Positions 46,144 through 57,499 of a stretch of DNA of 64,000 bases are shown in pieces. How positions within the stretch are numbered: position 1 is the stretch's first letter; the number at the start of each line of letters is the position of its first letter. Source of the stretch: Citrus sinensis (Eukaryota > Streptophyta > Magnoliopsida > Sapindales > Rutaceae); assembly GCF_022201045.2 (NCBI RefSeq), contig NC_068561.1:5419001-5483000 (forward strand), read 5' to 3'. Under the pieces are notes generated by a model. It was given only the letters and a program-made list of their open reading frames with translations. It was not told where the DNA came from and searched no databases. The position numbers and the translations under genes are program-made.

Positions 46144-47272
46144 CCTAATACACAAGGTCAGATCTAAAAACTTAAATTATTGGAGGTAAAATTATAATTA
46201 AAAATAAAAAAAATTTATAAAATTGATCCTAATATTAAATTTTTTTCATAAATTTATCCCACTCACACAAAAGTTTATGAAAAGCTAATATAAAAATAAA
46301 GAATTTTTTATTAAGTGGGTCAATTGACCACATTAGCTTCTATATGCATCTGCCCCTGCCTATATGTATCTCCATCAGGACACCTAACAATATATTTTAT
46401 TCACACCTTCAATAGTGACTGCTGGATATAATACAGGGCTGAGATTCATTTAGTTCAAAAGCGGGCAGCCGAACATTTTGACAATTTAAATAATATTATT
46501 TTATTATTAATAGAACTCTACTTGCCTATTATGACTATTAAAAAATAACATTATTTAATAAGTAGTCATATTTTCAATCTATGATTTAACACAATTTTTC
46601 AGTGTTGTTGCGGCTTTCTCAAGTATTCTTTTATTGCTACAATTAGAAAATAGAACTGCGTTTCACGCGGCTTTGAAAAAAGAATTTAATATTATCATTT
46701 TTTCTTACTTTACACTTGATGAAACTGATAAAAAATATGAATTGATTTTTTTTTAAGATGAGGCAGCCTTATAAAAAACAAAAAAAGATATTAGCCAGCA
46801 ATACAAATAAAAAAGCAATGCAAGATAAAGAATAAAATGAGAAAATATATTATAGAATGATTTTATTCATTTTAATTGTGTGTGTACAAAACAAAAAGAT
46901 GAGCTCTCCTTTTATAATTACATAATCACTCTATGAAATTAATGAAAAATTATGGATCATAATTCCTTGTGAGATAGTGGGAGTTATAGGGAAGCTAAAG
47001 GTTGCTAATGGGAGATAGTGGGTAAACTAAGAGATATATGTTATGAACATCCACATTTATTTTAATAAATGTATAACACTCCCCCTTGTATGTTCATTAC
47101 AAAGAATATACCTCATTAAAATCTTTACATAATTATTATTGTGTAATAACAATTAAATTAATTATGAGAAGATGAAAAGGCAAATTTAAAAGAAAATTTC
47201 TCTATTTATTAGATAATAGAAAATATAAAAAAAATGAGAAATAGTGATGTCACATCACCTCTTGTAGTTTCA

Positions 47273-47276
<4 letters not shown>
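46144..47276. other. Gene-free AT-rich stretch
   Basis: No ORF is supported. The part around 46990-47100 (TATGTTATGAACATCCAC, AACACTCCCCCTTGTATG) resembles a Copia LTR on the minus strand, but no PBS or second LTR was found. Confidence 0.4.

Positions 47277-47322
<46 letters not shown>
47277..47322. repeat. (TA)n microsatellite, about 23 units
   Basis: It is a pure TA run directly left of the pararetroviral sequence. It is followed by two tandem copies of ATGAACAGAGGTA (47321-47346). Florendovirus insertions have been reported to favour TA repeats. Confidence 0.95.
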
Positions 47323-47338
47323 GAACAGAGGTAATGAA

Positions 47339-47672
47339 CAGAGGTAACACTCACCACACAGACTGGCCTATCTAAAGCCAACACTGTTATTCCAAAACCA
47401 ATCCAATGGAAAGACGTCAATCTTCCAGACGAATGGATTCTTGAAGGAGCCACTGCTCCAGTAATTCCAAAACAACTTGAGCCAAATACAAAGTTGCAGA
47501 ATATGACTCAGTATTCAGATGGTAAAGTCAAATACTTGATTAAAATCACTTTAATCTTTTCTAAAGATTTTGAAATTGACAAGGGGAGGATAGTGTAATA
47601 TAGGATAGAGATTTTGTGTTTAAAGGCTTATATTTTTGTTGAATATTGTTTGTGTGGTGAGTGTTACCTCTG
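47339..47672 (+). other. Rearranged fragment of the endogenous pararetrovirus
   Basis: Positions 47359-47532 copy the end of the movement-protein region (48461-48634). They are joined directly to 47533-47580, which copies the start of the protease region (55562-55609). About 2.5 kb of viral sequence is missing at the join (not counting the CACTA insert in the other copy). The fragment lies inside a perfect 22-bp inverted repeat (47339-47360 and 47651-47672). Confidence 0.85.
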
Positions 47673-47791
47673 GGTGCCTCGGTAATTTTTGGTCGTAAGT
47701 CCCGATTTGGTTGAAGGACAGTAAAACTAATTCTTAGCCTTGAATTGTAGCCATACCGACAGGACTAAAACTTAGATATAGGTCCTAACCC

Positions 47792-49024
47792 ATGGATTCT
47801 CTACTCTGTAGAGCATCATCCTTTTCTAGCTCTTCCTCTGGAAGAACTAGTGATTCGAAGAATGTTGTGAATTCTGAAGAATTTGTAATTGAAGACTTTA
47901 ATAAAGCAATTGATAATTGGAAATTACCAAAGGTTAATAAAGAAATGATTTATAAAACAAAAAAGCTTGATTTTTTAAAGAATGATTATGTTATAAAGAC
48001 TGAAGAACGTGACATAACCCTTTCAAAGCCTTTTGAAACAATTCATTTGTTTTCAGAACAATCTTTAAAGAAATTAAGAGATAAAAATTTTAATTATATT
48101 CACATCGGCTTAATACAAGTCGGCATAAAACCCCTTACTAAAGAAGGACTTAATACTTCCATACTTGCTGTCCTAAGAGATGGGCGATTCATCTCTTTTG
48201 ATGATTCTTTACTAAATAGTATAGAATCAAGTCTTTGTAAAGGACCCATTTCATTTAATTGTTATCCAAACATAACGATTTTCTTAAAAGACAAGAACAT
48301 TTTAAAAAGCATGATTTTACAAATCAAAACCCACAATTATGATATGATTGAGGGATCTATTCCAGTAGCCTTAATTTATAAAATTTCTTACAAAGCCATG
48401 ATTTCTGCGTTTAGCACGCAACATAAATTCCAGTCAAAAAGAGATGAGACTCTTCTCTTACAGACTAACCTATCTAAAGCCAATACTGTTATTCCAAAAT
48501 CAATCCAATGGAAAGACGTCAATCTTCCAGACGAATGGATTCTTGAAGGAGCCACTGCTCCAGTAATACCAAAACAACTTGAGCCAAATACAGATTTGCA
48601 AAATGTGACTCAGTATTCAGATGGTAAAGTCAAATTATCCTTTCGGAGATCTACATCATCCAGATTCCTTGATAAAGATTCATGTTCAAGCATTCCTTCA
48701 TTGGAAAGAAAATTTTCAAAAATACCTTCTATTATAAATCTCCCTTTCCAATCTGTAAAGAGTCAACCTAGGTTTTCCACTTCAAATATACCTAGTTCCT
48801 CTATTCACTCTGTTGACTATACCACTAGTGTTCCGCACTCAATCTACACTAGCAGTCAACATGAACAAAGACAAGAAGAGAATGAACCTTCTCCTCCAAC
48901 TTCTCCTATATTTTCTGCTGTCACAGAAAATGTGATAAATGTTATTGAAAAAGATTTTGAACTGGATAAAACTCTCCTCCATAATGATTTCTATTCAGCT
49001 AATAATAAAGAAAAAAGACTCTGA
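47792..49024 (+). pseudogene. Endogenous pararetrovirus ORF1, movement-protein region
   Basis: This is the N-terminal part of the ORF1 polyprotein of an endogenous Caulimoviridae member. A region with the 30K-type movement-protein pattern (YIHIGLIQVGIKPL, LAVLRDGRF, about residues 105-130) is followed by a long Ser/Pro-rich stretch. The movement protein moves virus between cells through plasmodesmata. The frame is open for 410 codons and ends at a TGA at 49022, after which the same frame continues. It is an old copy and, because of later breaks, cannot produce the full polyprotein. Confidence 0.82.
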
Positions 49025-50922
49025 TTTTTTAAACATTTTCTAAATCAAAGAAAAGAAATTCAAGAGACATATTATGAATTTGTAAATTCATATAAAATTC
49101 ATATATTGTTTTTTGATTGGTTTGAGATATATTCTTCGAATAACAACATTTCTTATCCTTTTAAAGAATCAAACCCTATTACTGTTAGGAAGAAAATCCC
49201 TGAGTGGAATCTTTCTGATAGCAATAGAGTCATAGAATCTGAGCATCCACCTCTTAGGAGTTTAGCTATAAACCACGGTGAACCTCCTGTTGAGATTAGA
49301 GCCTCACCTTATAAAATCCCTAAACCAAATGATTCTGATGCGAATTTAAGTAGTATTATTCAACAGAATAATTTCTGTAATACTAACTTAAATACAATAG
49401 GAAAACAGTTGACTAGGATAGAAAGTCAATTCCAAAGGTCAACCATAGCTGTTTCTCCTATTAGCGCAAAATCGGATTCTGATAAAAAGCTTAAGGAACT
49501 TATTTTCAAACCTTTTCAGGTTTTGAAAACTAGCTAAAAGCTTGTTCAAAAGTCAAAATCGGATTTTGCTAAAGCCATTAGAGACCAATTAAACAGAATA
49601 GAAGCTTCTTCTTCTTCTTTTAAGGTCCAGATAGCCCCAGATAGTGTCCAATCTAGCAAGATTGGTGTACTAGAACATGACAATGTTTCTATAGCCTCTT
49701 CAGATATAGAAGCATTTAAAGATGAACCATCTGCTCCTAAAGCCAACAAAATCCATTGGGATTTAGCCTTACCTACTGTCAAGACTCCACCAGATCTAGT
49801 TATAGATAATTGACCGAGTGCTTTAAATCAATCGCGATTTAATGCATCTTCTGTCTATGAGTGGAATATTGATGGTATGTCTGAATACAACATCTTAGGA
49901 TTATTGCAACAGATAACCATGGCAGCTAATGCCTATAAAATACAGGCGGGAACTTCTGATAGAGACATAGCAAAAATTCGCATTGCTGGTTTTACTGGTC
50001 AACTTGGAAGGAGAAATTCCTTGCAGGTTTACCGACCTTACTAGGAGAAAAGGTTAGGAATTCCATTAAAGCCCTGTATGACAACCGTATTCCTTATGAT
50101 GAGCTTACCTATGGTGAACTTGTTAGTTTTGTCAACAAAGAAGGTTTAAAGATTTGTCAAGATTTGAAGGTACAGAAACGACTAAAATGGGAGCTTAGGA
50201 AATCTAAGCAAGAATTAGGTAGTTTCTGTAAACAATTCAATTATGACCCCTTTAAAACTTCTACTTCTAAGGATTGTAATGATAAGTGTTCTTCGAAACC
50301 TTACAAAAAATATTACAATTCAAAAAGTCATAGGAAACCCTTTCAAGATTTTAGAGAACTTTCTTATAAGAAACCCTCGAAGCCTTATAAGAAGCCCAAC
50401 TTCTCTAAAAAGAAAGAGTTTAGAGCCAAACCAAAAACCCCTTTTAACTACAAAGAAGCCACATGTTATAAATGTGGAAAGAAAGGCCATACTGCAAAAT
50501 TCTGTCGTATAAGCAGAAAGCTCCATGAGCTTGGCCTAGACGAAGAGATATTTTCTAAAATTGCCCCTTTACTTATAGAGTTCTCTGACTTTGAGTCTTC
50601 CATGACGGGAGATAGTGAGCCTCTACAGATTGATGAGTTAATTGACTCAAATACATCTGTATCCAGTGATAGTGATTCTGATACAGAATCTTATTTAAAG
50701 AAAATCAACGTTTTGACTAAAGAACAAGAAACTTTTCTTGAACTTGTAAAATATATTTATGATCCTACTCTCCAAAGAGAGTATCTTGATAAGCTTCTAA
50801 AAACCTTAGATGTTAGCAAAGCAGAAACTTCAACTTCTAAAGCCCCAATTATAAAAAAAAATACATATGACCTTACTGAAATTTTGGATAAAAAGAAAAC
50901 AAAGAAAACAATGACTCCTAAT
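49025..50922 (+). pseudogene. Endogenous pararetrovirus ORF1, coat-protein region with zinc knuckle
   Basis: It continues the polyprotein. It has open stretches at 49106-49537 and 50164-50922, with a stop at 49535, further stops near 49812 and 50041 and a frame change near 50010. A Lys/Ser-rich basic segment precedes a CCHC knuckle CYKCGKKGHTAKFC (about 50464-50505), the nucleic-acid-binding motif of caulimovirid coat proteins. An acidic Asp/Ser-rich segment follows. It is cut at 50922 by the CACTA insertion. Confidence 0.8.
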
Positions 50923-50999
50923 CACTACTAGAAAAATGGTCTTTACTGACTTTAGAATATTGTCAGAAATTACTTTCACTGACACTTGTTAATTGTGTC

Positions 51000-53926
51000 A
51001 GTAATCTGAGAGTCAGAAAAATAGTGACACTTGTAAGTGGTGTCAGTGATTACTATTACTACACTATCACCGATATTATGACACCATAATGTTAGTAGTT
51101 ATTGATATTTTATTAGTGTCTATGATTACTGTTACCATGGTATCACTAGTTAATTTATTTTTAAAAAACTAAAAAATTGAATTGGATCATTGCCTATTGA
51201 TTTATTGGTAAAATTAAAAGCACCACAAAATAACAAAAAGAAATTAATTTATATCACAAAATCTTTCATTTCACATTTAAATATTATTAGTATATATTAC
51301 AAATTCAACTTCAATAGCCAAAATATGAGATATCCTACTCTCATAACTAAATAATCCAAATTCAATACATAAAAATTTCTACCATCCAATCAAATGCCTA
51401 CTACTTGTGGCTAAATTTAATAAATCTAGAAACTAAATTGAGAATGATGACTGTCTTTCACTCTTTGAATATGAGTAGTATAATGGCGTTATCACAGCAG
51501 CAGCTTCTCCGTTCAATAGACTGTATGGGTTAGGATACAAGTGAAGTTGAGGAATAAACACTTCAAACACATTGAGCAAATATGCATACATGGAAAAGGG
51601 AGAAAAAATTAGCTGCCAATTCCCAACCATTAGAGAAACAATGGTTAATATAAATAAATATATTTTGTTCTAAAGAAAAAATATTCATACACTATTTATA
51701 AGTAAACTCAGTTATTTCAAAGAAAAATTAGTGAACAAGGAAGTTGTAGTTTATTTCCTTAAAAATACCAGAGAAATACAGTTTATTCAACTACAGATAT
51801 AAATAAGAAAAAAGGGAGTTAATGATTATTCTCTTTTGGTAAGGTTATTTATAATAAGTTAATGACTCTAAATAGAGTAAGAACGATAACTAGGTAAAAA
51901 TACAATTACTTGTTGAAAATTGTTCACTAGATTCCCAGTAACTACATCATAATGTTGAGCAATTAATTACTAAGGCATCAGCCAAGTAGTTAGTGTAGGG
52001 ACTGACTTCATTCATTCCCTTAAAGAAATCCAATAACCTTGCTGCCTCCTTATTTATATACATACTTCCAATGTTTAATTATTTTGCTGCAGAGAAAGAA
52101 AGTTAATAGAAATGACAAACTAATAGCGCTTTTGCAATTTTCAGATAATCACACAAAGCATTTCTTTTATAAATTAACCGTCTACTTGATCGATTAAGCA
52201 CATTCTTGTTAATTTCCTTAAACTCCTCTATTTTATTTAATAACTTAATTTCAACCTTCATCACTAGGAAAAAAATTTTAAAAAATTAAAAAAAAAACAC
52301 TTTCGTAGTGGTGAAGGAGATGGCTAAATATATGCGCAACAGAAAAAGAAAAATCCTCACCGTGTTGGAATTGCTGTAGCCTGTACAAAGGTGTAAGCGT
52401 GCGTAACCTTCACATTTTCTTAATTGACATATCACTCCTGCGGTAAAAATATAGAGTTCTTGAAATAATAATAATAATAATTTTAAAGATTATACAAATA
52501 AAATTTTCCAAGATGAAGTCGCCATTTCTGCATATAGCTTCGGGTGACCAACAAGGAACTGGAATTTAGAATTTTGCAGTTTGAATAATTTTAGCATATA
52601 TAAACAACTGGAGTAATAAATTATTATATGTATATATTTAAGGATCCTATTGGAAAACTATGTCAAGCTCAAATCTCTGTATTTCTCAAGGAACAGCCAG
52701 GAGAGTATAGATTGGTAGGAATATGGTAAATTCAATAAGTAAGGGGGTTTGGGTACTATTTCTCAGTAGAATCACTTGAACTACGTGTATATATACATAT
52801 ATATTTGCACATTTTGTGAAGCTGGGCGCTCTCCTTTGATTTATGCCTTGATGGAAAGCGAATAAAGAAAGAAAGACCGAACTTGGTTTTCTATTTTTGT
52901 GGAAAACTAAGAAGACCAAAAATCATCAGAAGCAAGGTTCGGTTGGTTAGAAAAGGAACATGTGAATCCAAATTAGAAAAACCACCAAATGACGGGCACA
53001 TAAGTGACACTTACCAATTTGATATAATGGCCATGTTTATTCTTGAATGGTTTTGATGGCAATGTTGAGAACCTATGTAAGTCTGCACCATTCACATTGA
53101 AAAGAACCTGTGTAAGTTTGCACCATTCCCTATGTAATTATTCGACAATTTTTTTTTATTTTTTATTTTTAATTGACAAGTACATTATTTTAGTTTCTCA
53201 TCCAATGGAAGCTAGCTGCAGTATAATTTATACAACCCAGTACTAAAAAATTACTGCAGCCAATCTAAGAAGTACAGGTTAAGTCCAAGCATGCATCATC
53301 ACTTAAGCTAGAATAACATCTCACATTATTTTGATCATAATTCGAGCACATAAATCCAAAGAAAAATCTGACAAATGAAGATTATACGAAAGCTATATAT
53401 TATAAGTGGAGCATTTCATGTCTAGCCTATAGCACAAACATTTTATATGACAGCAGTTTGAAATTCCATAAATATCACTAAATTCTATTTTTAGTGTAAA
53501 AAATGTTTAATGTCGTTCATCAGCAAAATAAAGTTATCCTTATAGTGAAGATCACCCTAAACACAATATTTTCCAACGTAGATATAATAAAGGCTATTTG
53601 GTGCCAATAAAAGAAAAGAAAGTAGCAGAGAAAAAAGCACAATAAAAGCTAAATTTTTATCTTTTTGTTTCTTCCAAGTAGCCAAAGAAATAATACCTTT
53701 TAGTTTCTTCCAAGTAGTCAAAGAAACATAGAAGCTCTTCTTCAAATCACTTATTTAAACCTAAAAGAACAATTAAAACAAAAAAAAAACTCAAGATCTA
53801 ATGATAATAAGAGAGACCCGAAATCATAAAATAAGAAAAGAAACAAGAAGTTAGGATTTTGAAGGCAAATGGTGAACATGTGCCACCGGTTTAACAGGAT
53901 CATGGCTGAGCACTTTTTGACAATTT
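51000..53926. other. Interior of the CACTA element, no gene recognised
   Basis: AT-rich sequence with short ORFs only. A few AG/GT-bounded segments are possible, but none gives a recognisable protein. No CACTA transposase domain was seen on either strand. Confidence 0.5.
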
Positions 53927-54881
53927 TTTTTTTAGCCAATGATAAATAAACATCAATTCAAGAAAACTCTGATTGTAAAACTTTAAAGCAAACAATTGTC
54001 CCCAAATAGCAACATACTAGTCCTGCAGCAATAAAAAACAGAAAAGTCTGTAACAAACAAAGCTATACTATAAAGTCGACCAAAATGCCTTTCATTCTAA
54101 TGCTCTCCTCTCCATGCAGCCATAAGTAGCTTAAGGCTCAACTTGATCAACTTCTGTGATGACTGCCTTGCTGATGGGCTTTGCCGTCAAAAGATTTGTG
54201 TACTCTTGGTATGGAGATTTCACAAAGCGAGTCTCCCTCCAGAAGTCAGGTGTAAGGAAGCCATATGTCTTCAACAAACACTCAAAGGTTGCCTTGACAA
54301 AGTTTCCAAGAGTCTTGGTCGACCCACGAGAAGATGTGAAAACATCGTCAATACCAACAAACTGCAGCACTTTCTTTGGAACCCTAGCCGCCACAATTTC
54401 GGCACCACGTGGGGCCGGAACCATCCTCACGGTGGCACTGCCACACTTACCGGTCACCTTACACGGCACGGTGTGTGGCCTCCCGATCTTGTTACCCCAG
54501 TAACCCCTTCTCACCGGAATCACCGACAGCTTCGCCAATATGATAGCGCCACGGATGGCAGTGGCAACCTCTTTGGAGCACTTAACGCCAAGACCCACGT
54601 GGCCGTCCGTGTCACCGACGACGACGAAGGCCTTAAACCTCGTCCTTCAATTTGTGGTCGATAAGCGTGTCGATGATTTGATACTCCTTGATTGGGAGCG
54701 AGTGGAGGTAGATTTGCTCGAGGCTCCTGATCTTGCCTTCTCTCACTAGACGGTCGAGTTTCGTGACTAGGACCCACTTCTCTTCTTCCTCTCTGTGTCT
54801 AGCGTGGCGACGGTCACGTGGGCCTCCACGGTCACCGCGGCCACCAGGCCCGAAGCCGCATCCAAATGCACCACGCTCACC
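53927..54881 (-). pseudogene. RPS2: Processed retrocopy of 40S ribosomal protein S2 (uS5)
   Basis: uS5 is part of the small ribosomal subunit near the decoding site. The minus strand encodes an almost complete, intronless copy: Gly/Arg-rich start (54884-54800), [36 protein letters not shown], a break near 54640, then [19 protein letters not shown] to the stop at 54131. Perfect 16-bp repeats CACTTTTTGACAATTT at 53911-53926 and 54882-54897 flank it. A run of ten T just inside the left repeat is the poly(A) tail on the minus strand. These are marks of LINE-mediated retroposition. It is 5'-truncated at the start codon. A deletion removes about 16 residues and shifts the frame. Later a [20 protein letters not shown] block is intact. 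Confidence 0.95.
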
Positions 54882-55052
54882 CACTTTTTGACAATTTGGA
54901 TGTTAGGGATTTTTCAGATCTGGGAAGCTTAAGAGGGAAAGAATACTTTGGTAGAGGGAGTTGAAAAGTTGTATTTTGGATAAGATAAGACTTGTTCATT
55001 TGTTTTGTTTTTATCCACTCAAAAAATACAACTTTAAAAAAATTAAAAATAA

Positions 55053-55130
55053 TTCGTAGCCTAGTGGTCTTTTGATTCAATGTAGAAGCTCTAGGTTTAA
55101 GAGGTCTTGGGTTCGAATTCGGACTAAAAC
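55053..55130 (+). repeat. tRNA-like SINE head
   Basis: It reads TAGCCTAGTGGTC (A-box-like) and about 45 nt later GGGTTCGAATTC (B-box-like), as in RNA polymerase III promoters of tRNA-derived SINEs. It does not fold into a good tRNA acceptor stem. It lies near the right end of the CACTA element. Confidence 0.4.
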
Positions 55131-55333
55131 AAAATTAAAATGATAATTTTTAATTGCTGATACCTAAACGTCATTGATCGCTATTACTAAAGCTATTGAT
55201 ACTTCAGTATTAGTAATTAGTGATACATATCTGTTAAACGCGGAAAATTATCCAAATATATGTATATACTGATACTTTTAAATAAAGTGTCAGAACACAA
55301 GTATCAGTAAAGACCATTTTTCTAGTAGTGAAT

Positions 55334-57499
55334 ATCCAAGACTTTCAGAAAGAGATTAAAGAAATCAAACTTGAAATTAAAGAATTAAAAGAGAAGCAGA
55401 AAAATGACTCAGAAACAATCCAGCTATTATTGCAAAAACAATTGGAAGACAATTCTGATAAAGAATCAAACTCTGGTGAAGAAAATGGGCAACAACTTGA
55501 AAACATTGAATCTATCCCCAATGATTTTCTTTTTGTTTTAAAACAAATCACTACCAGAAAATACATGATTAAAATCACTTTAATTTTTTCTAAAGATTTT
55601 GAAATTGACACCATTGCCCTCCTTGACACTGGTGCCGATTTAAATTGCATTAAAGAGGATATCGTCCCTAAAAAATTTCATGAAAAGACAAAGGAAAGAC
55701 TGTCAGCCGCCAATAATTCAAAACTAAAAATTAAATCAAAAGTTGATGCCTCAGTGCATAACAATAGCTTTGAATTCAGAACTTCCTTTCTTCTTACAAA
55801 TGACATACACCATACTGTCATTTTAGGAACTCCGTTTATAAATCTTATCACCGCATATACTGTCAATTATGATAGTATATCTTTTAAAGCAAAAAACCAA
55901 AAACTTGTTTTCCCTTTTATTGAGAAACCAAAAACAAGAAACTTAAATATTGTTAAAGCTTGTTCTGTTTACCAAAACCAAATCAATGCCATACTTAAAT
56001 CTAAACAAAATAACTTGCTTTGTTTAAAAAATGATTTAAGTTTACAAAGAATTGAAAGCCAATTACAAAAGGACTTTATACAAAGAAAAATCTCTGAATT
56101 TAAAGATCTCATTGAAAAAGAAATATGCGCTGATTTACCATCTGCTTTTTGGAACAGAAAACAACATTTGGTAGATTTGCCCTATGAAAATTCTTTTGAT
56201 GAAAAACAAATACCCACTAAAGCTCGTCCAATCCAAATGAACATGGAATTGGAACAACACTATAAAAATGAGATAAAAGATTTAAAAACTAAAGGACTCA
56301 TTGTAAAATCTAGATCCCCGTGGTCTTGTGCCGCTTTTTATGTAAATAAAAATTCCGAAATAGAAAAAGGAACACCAAGACTTGTAATAAATTACAAACC
56401 CTTAAATAAAGCATTAAAATGGATTAGATATCCCATACCTAATAAAAAAGATTTGCTCCAGAAATTGTGTTTTGCCTTTATTTTTTCAAAATTTGACATG
56501 AAATCTGGTTTTTGGAAAATTCAAATTCACCCTAAAGACCGTTATAAAACTGCCTTTACTGTTCCTTTTGGATAGTATGAATGGACTGTAATGCCATTTG
56601 GACTAAAGAATGCACCCTCAGAATTTCAAAAAATCATAAATGATATTTATAATCCTTTTTCTGAGTTTTGCATTGTTTATATAGACGATGTGTTGATTTT
56701 TTCTCAAACAATTGATCAGCATTTCAAACATTTAAAAACCTTTTACCTTGCCACTAGAAAGGCTGGCCTAGCCATTTCTAGTTCTAAAGTCTCATTGTTT
56801 CAAACAAAAGTCAGATTCCTTGGTCACTATATTTCGAAAGGAACTATTACGCCTATTGAGCGATCACTTTTATTTGCTGATAAATTTCCTGATAAAATTC
56901 TTGATAAAACACAACTACAAAGGTTTTTAGGTAGTTTAAATTATGTTCTTGATTTCTGTCCTAACATCAATAGGATGTCTAAACCACTGCATGATAGGTT
57001 AAAAAAGAATCTTGTTGCTTGGACAGATGAACATACTAAAGCTGTTAGACTAATAAAGAATTCTGTTAAAAACATTCCATGTTTATTTCTTGCAAATCCT
57101 GCATTACCTAAAATTGTTGAAACATATGCATCAGATTTAGGTTATGGAGGCATATTAAAACAAAAGGAAGATAATAAAGAACAAATAGTACAATATGTTT
57201 CAGCTCACTGGAATGATTGTCAGAAAAACTATTCTACTATCAAAAAAGAAATTCTTTCTATTATTCTGTGCATTTCGAAATTTCAAAGCGATCTGTTAAA
57301 TCAAAAATTTTTGCTTAGGATTGATTGCAAAGCTGCAAAACATGTTTTAGAAAAAGATGTTCAAAACATTGCATCGAAACAGATTTTTGCACAATGGCAA
57401 GCCATTTTGAACGTTTTTTATTTTGATATTGAGTTTATTAAAGGAGATACAAATTCTCTCCCTGATTTTCTAACCAGGGAATTCCTTCAAAACAGATAA
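55334..57499 (+). pseudogene. Endogenous pararetrovirus ORF1, protease, reverse transcriptase and RNase H
   Basis: After the CACTA insertion the frame resumes with a coiled-coil-like Lys/Glu-rich part. An aspartic protease follows (LLDTGADLNCI, then VILGTPF). RT comes next, with SPWSCAAFYV, RLVINYKPLN, FDMKSGFWKIQIHP, VMPFGLKNAPSEFQ and the catalytic YIDDVLIFS. RNase H ends the ORF (YASDLGYGG, KKEILSIILCISKF, RIDCKAAKH). A single TAG at 56573 between two RT blocks interrupts it. The RT type and the gene order fit Caulimoviridae, close to florendoviruses. No integrase is present, as expected of a pararetrovirus. The stop codon TAA at 57497 touches the ATG of ORF2. Confidence 0.9.

Larger units (their letters stand above)
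50923..55330. mobile_element. CACTA (En/Spm) transposon, non-autonomous, inserted in the viral ORF1
   Basis: Its inverted repeats are perfect for 27 bp, starting CACTACTAGAAAAATGG. They are flanked by the 3-bp duplication AAT (50920-50922 and 55331-55333). Subterminal regions carry repeated GTGTCAGT, GACACTTG and TATCAGTAA words on both strands. No transposase is visible; inside are an RPS2 retrocopy and a SINE-like segment. The perfect ends suggest a fairly recent insertion. The host viral frame has the same phase on both sides of element plus duplication. Its family is close to that of the CACTA at 557-3888 (first 15 bases shared). Confidence 0.92.

Noticed and set aside
54143..54664. 173-codon plus-strand ORF
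   Set aside because: It is antisense to the RPS2 retrocopy.
55053..55130. tRNA gene
   Set aside because: A-box and B-box-like words are present, but the acceptor stem and anticodon arm cannot be formed; a SINE head fits better.
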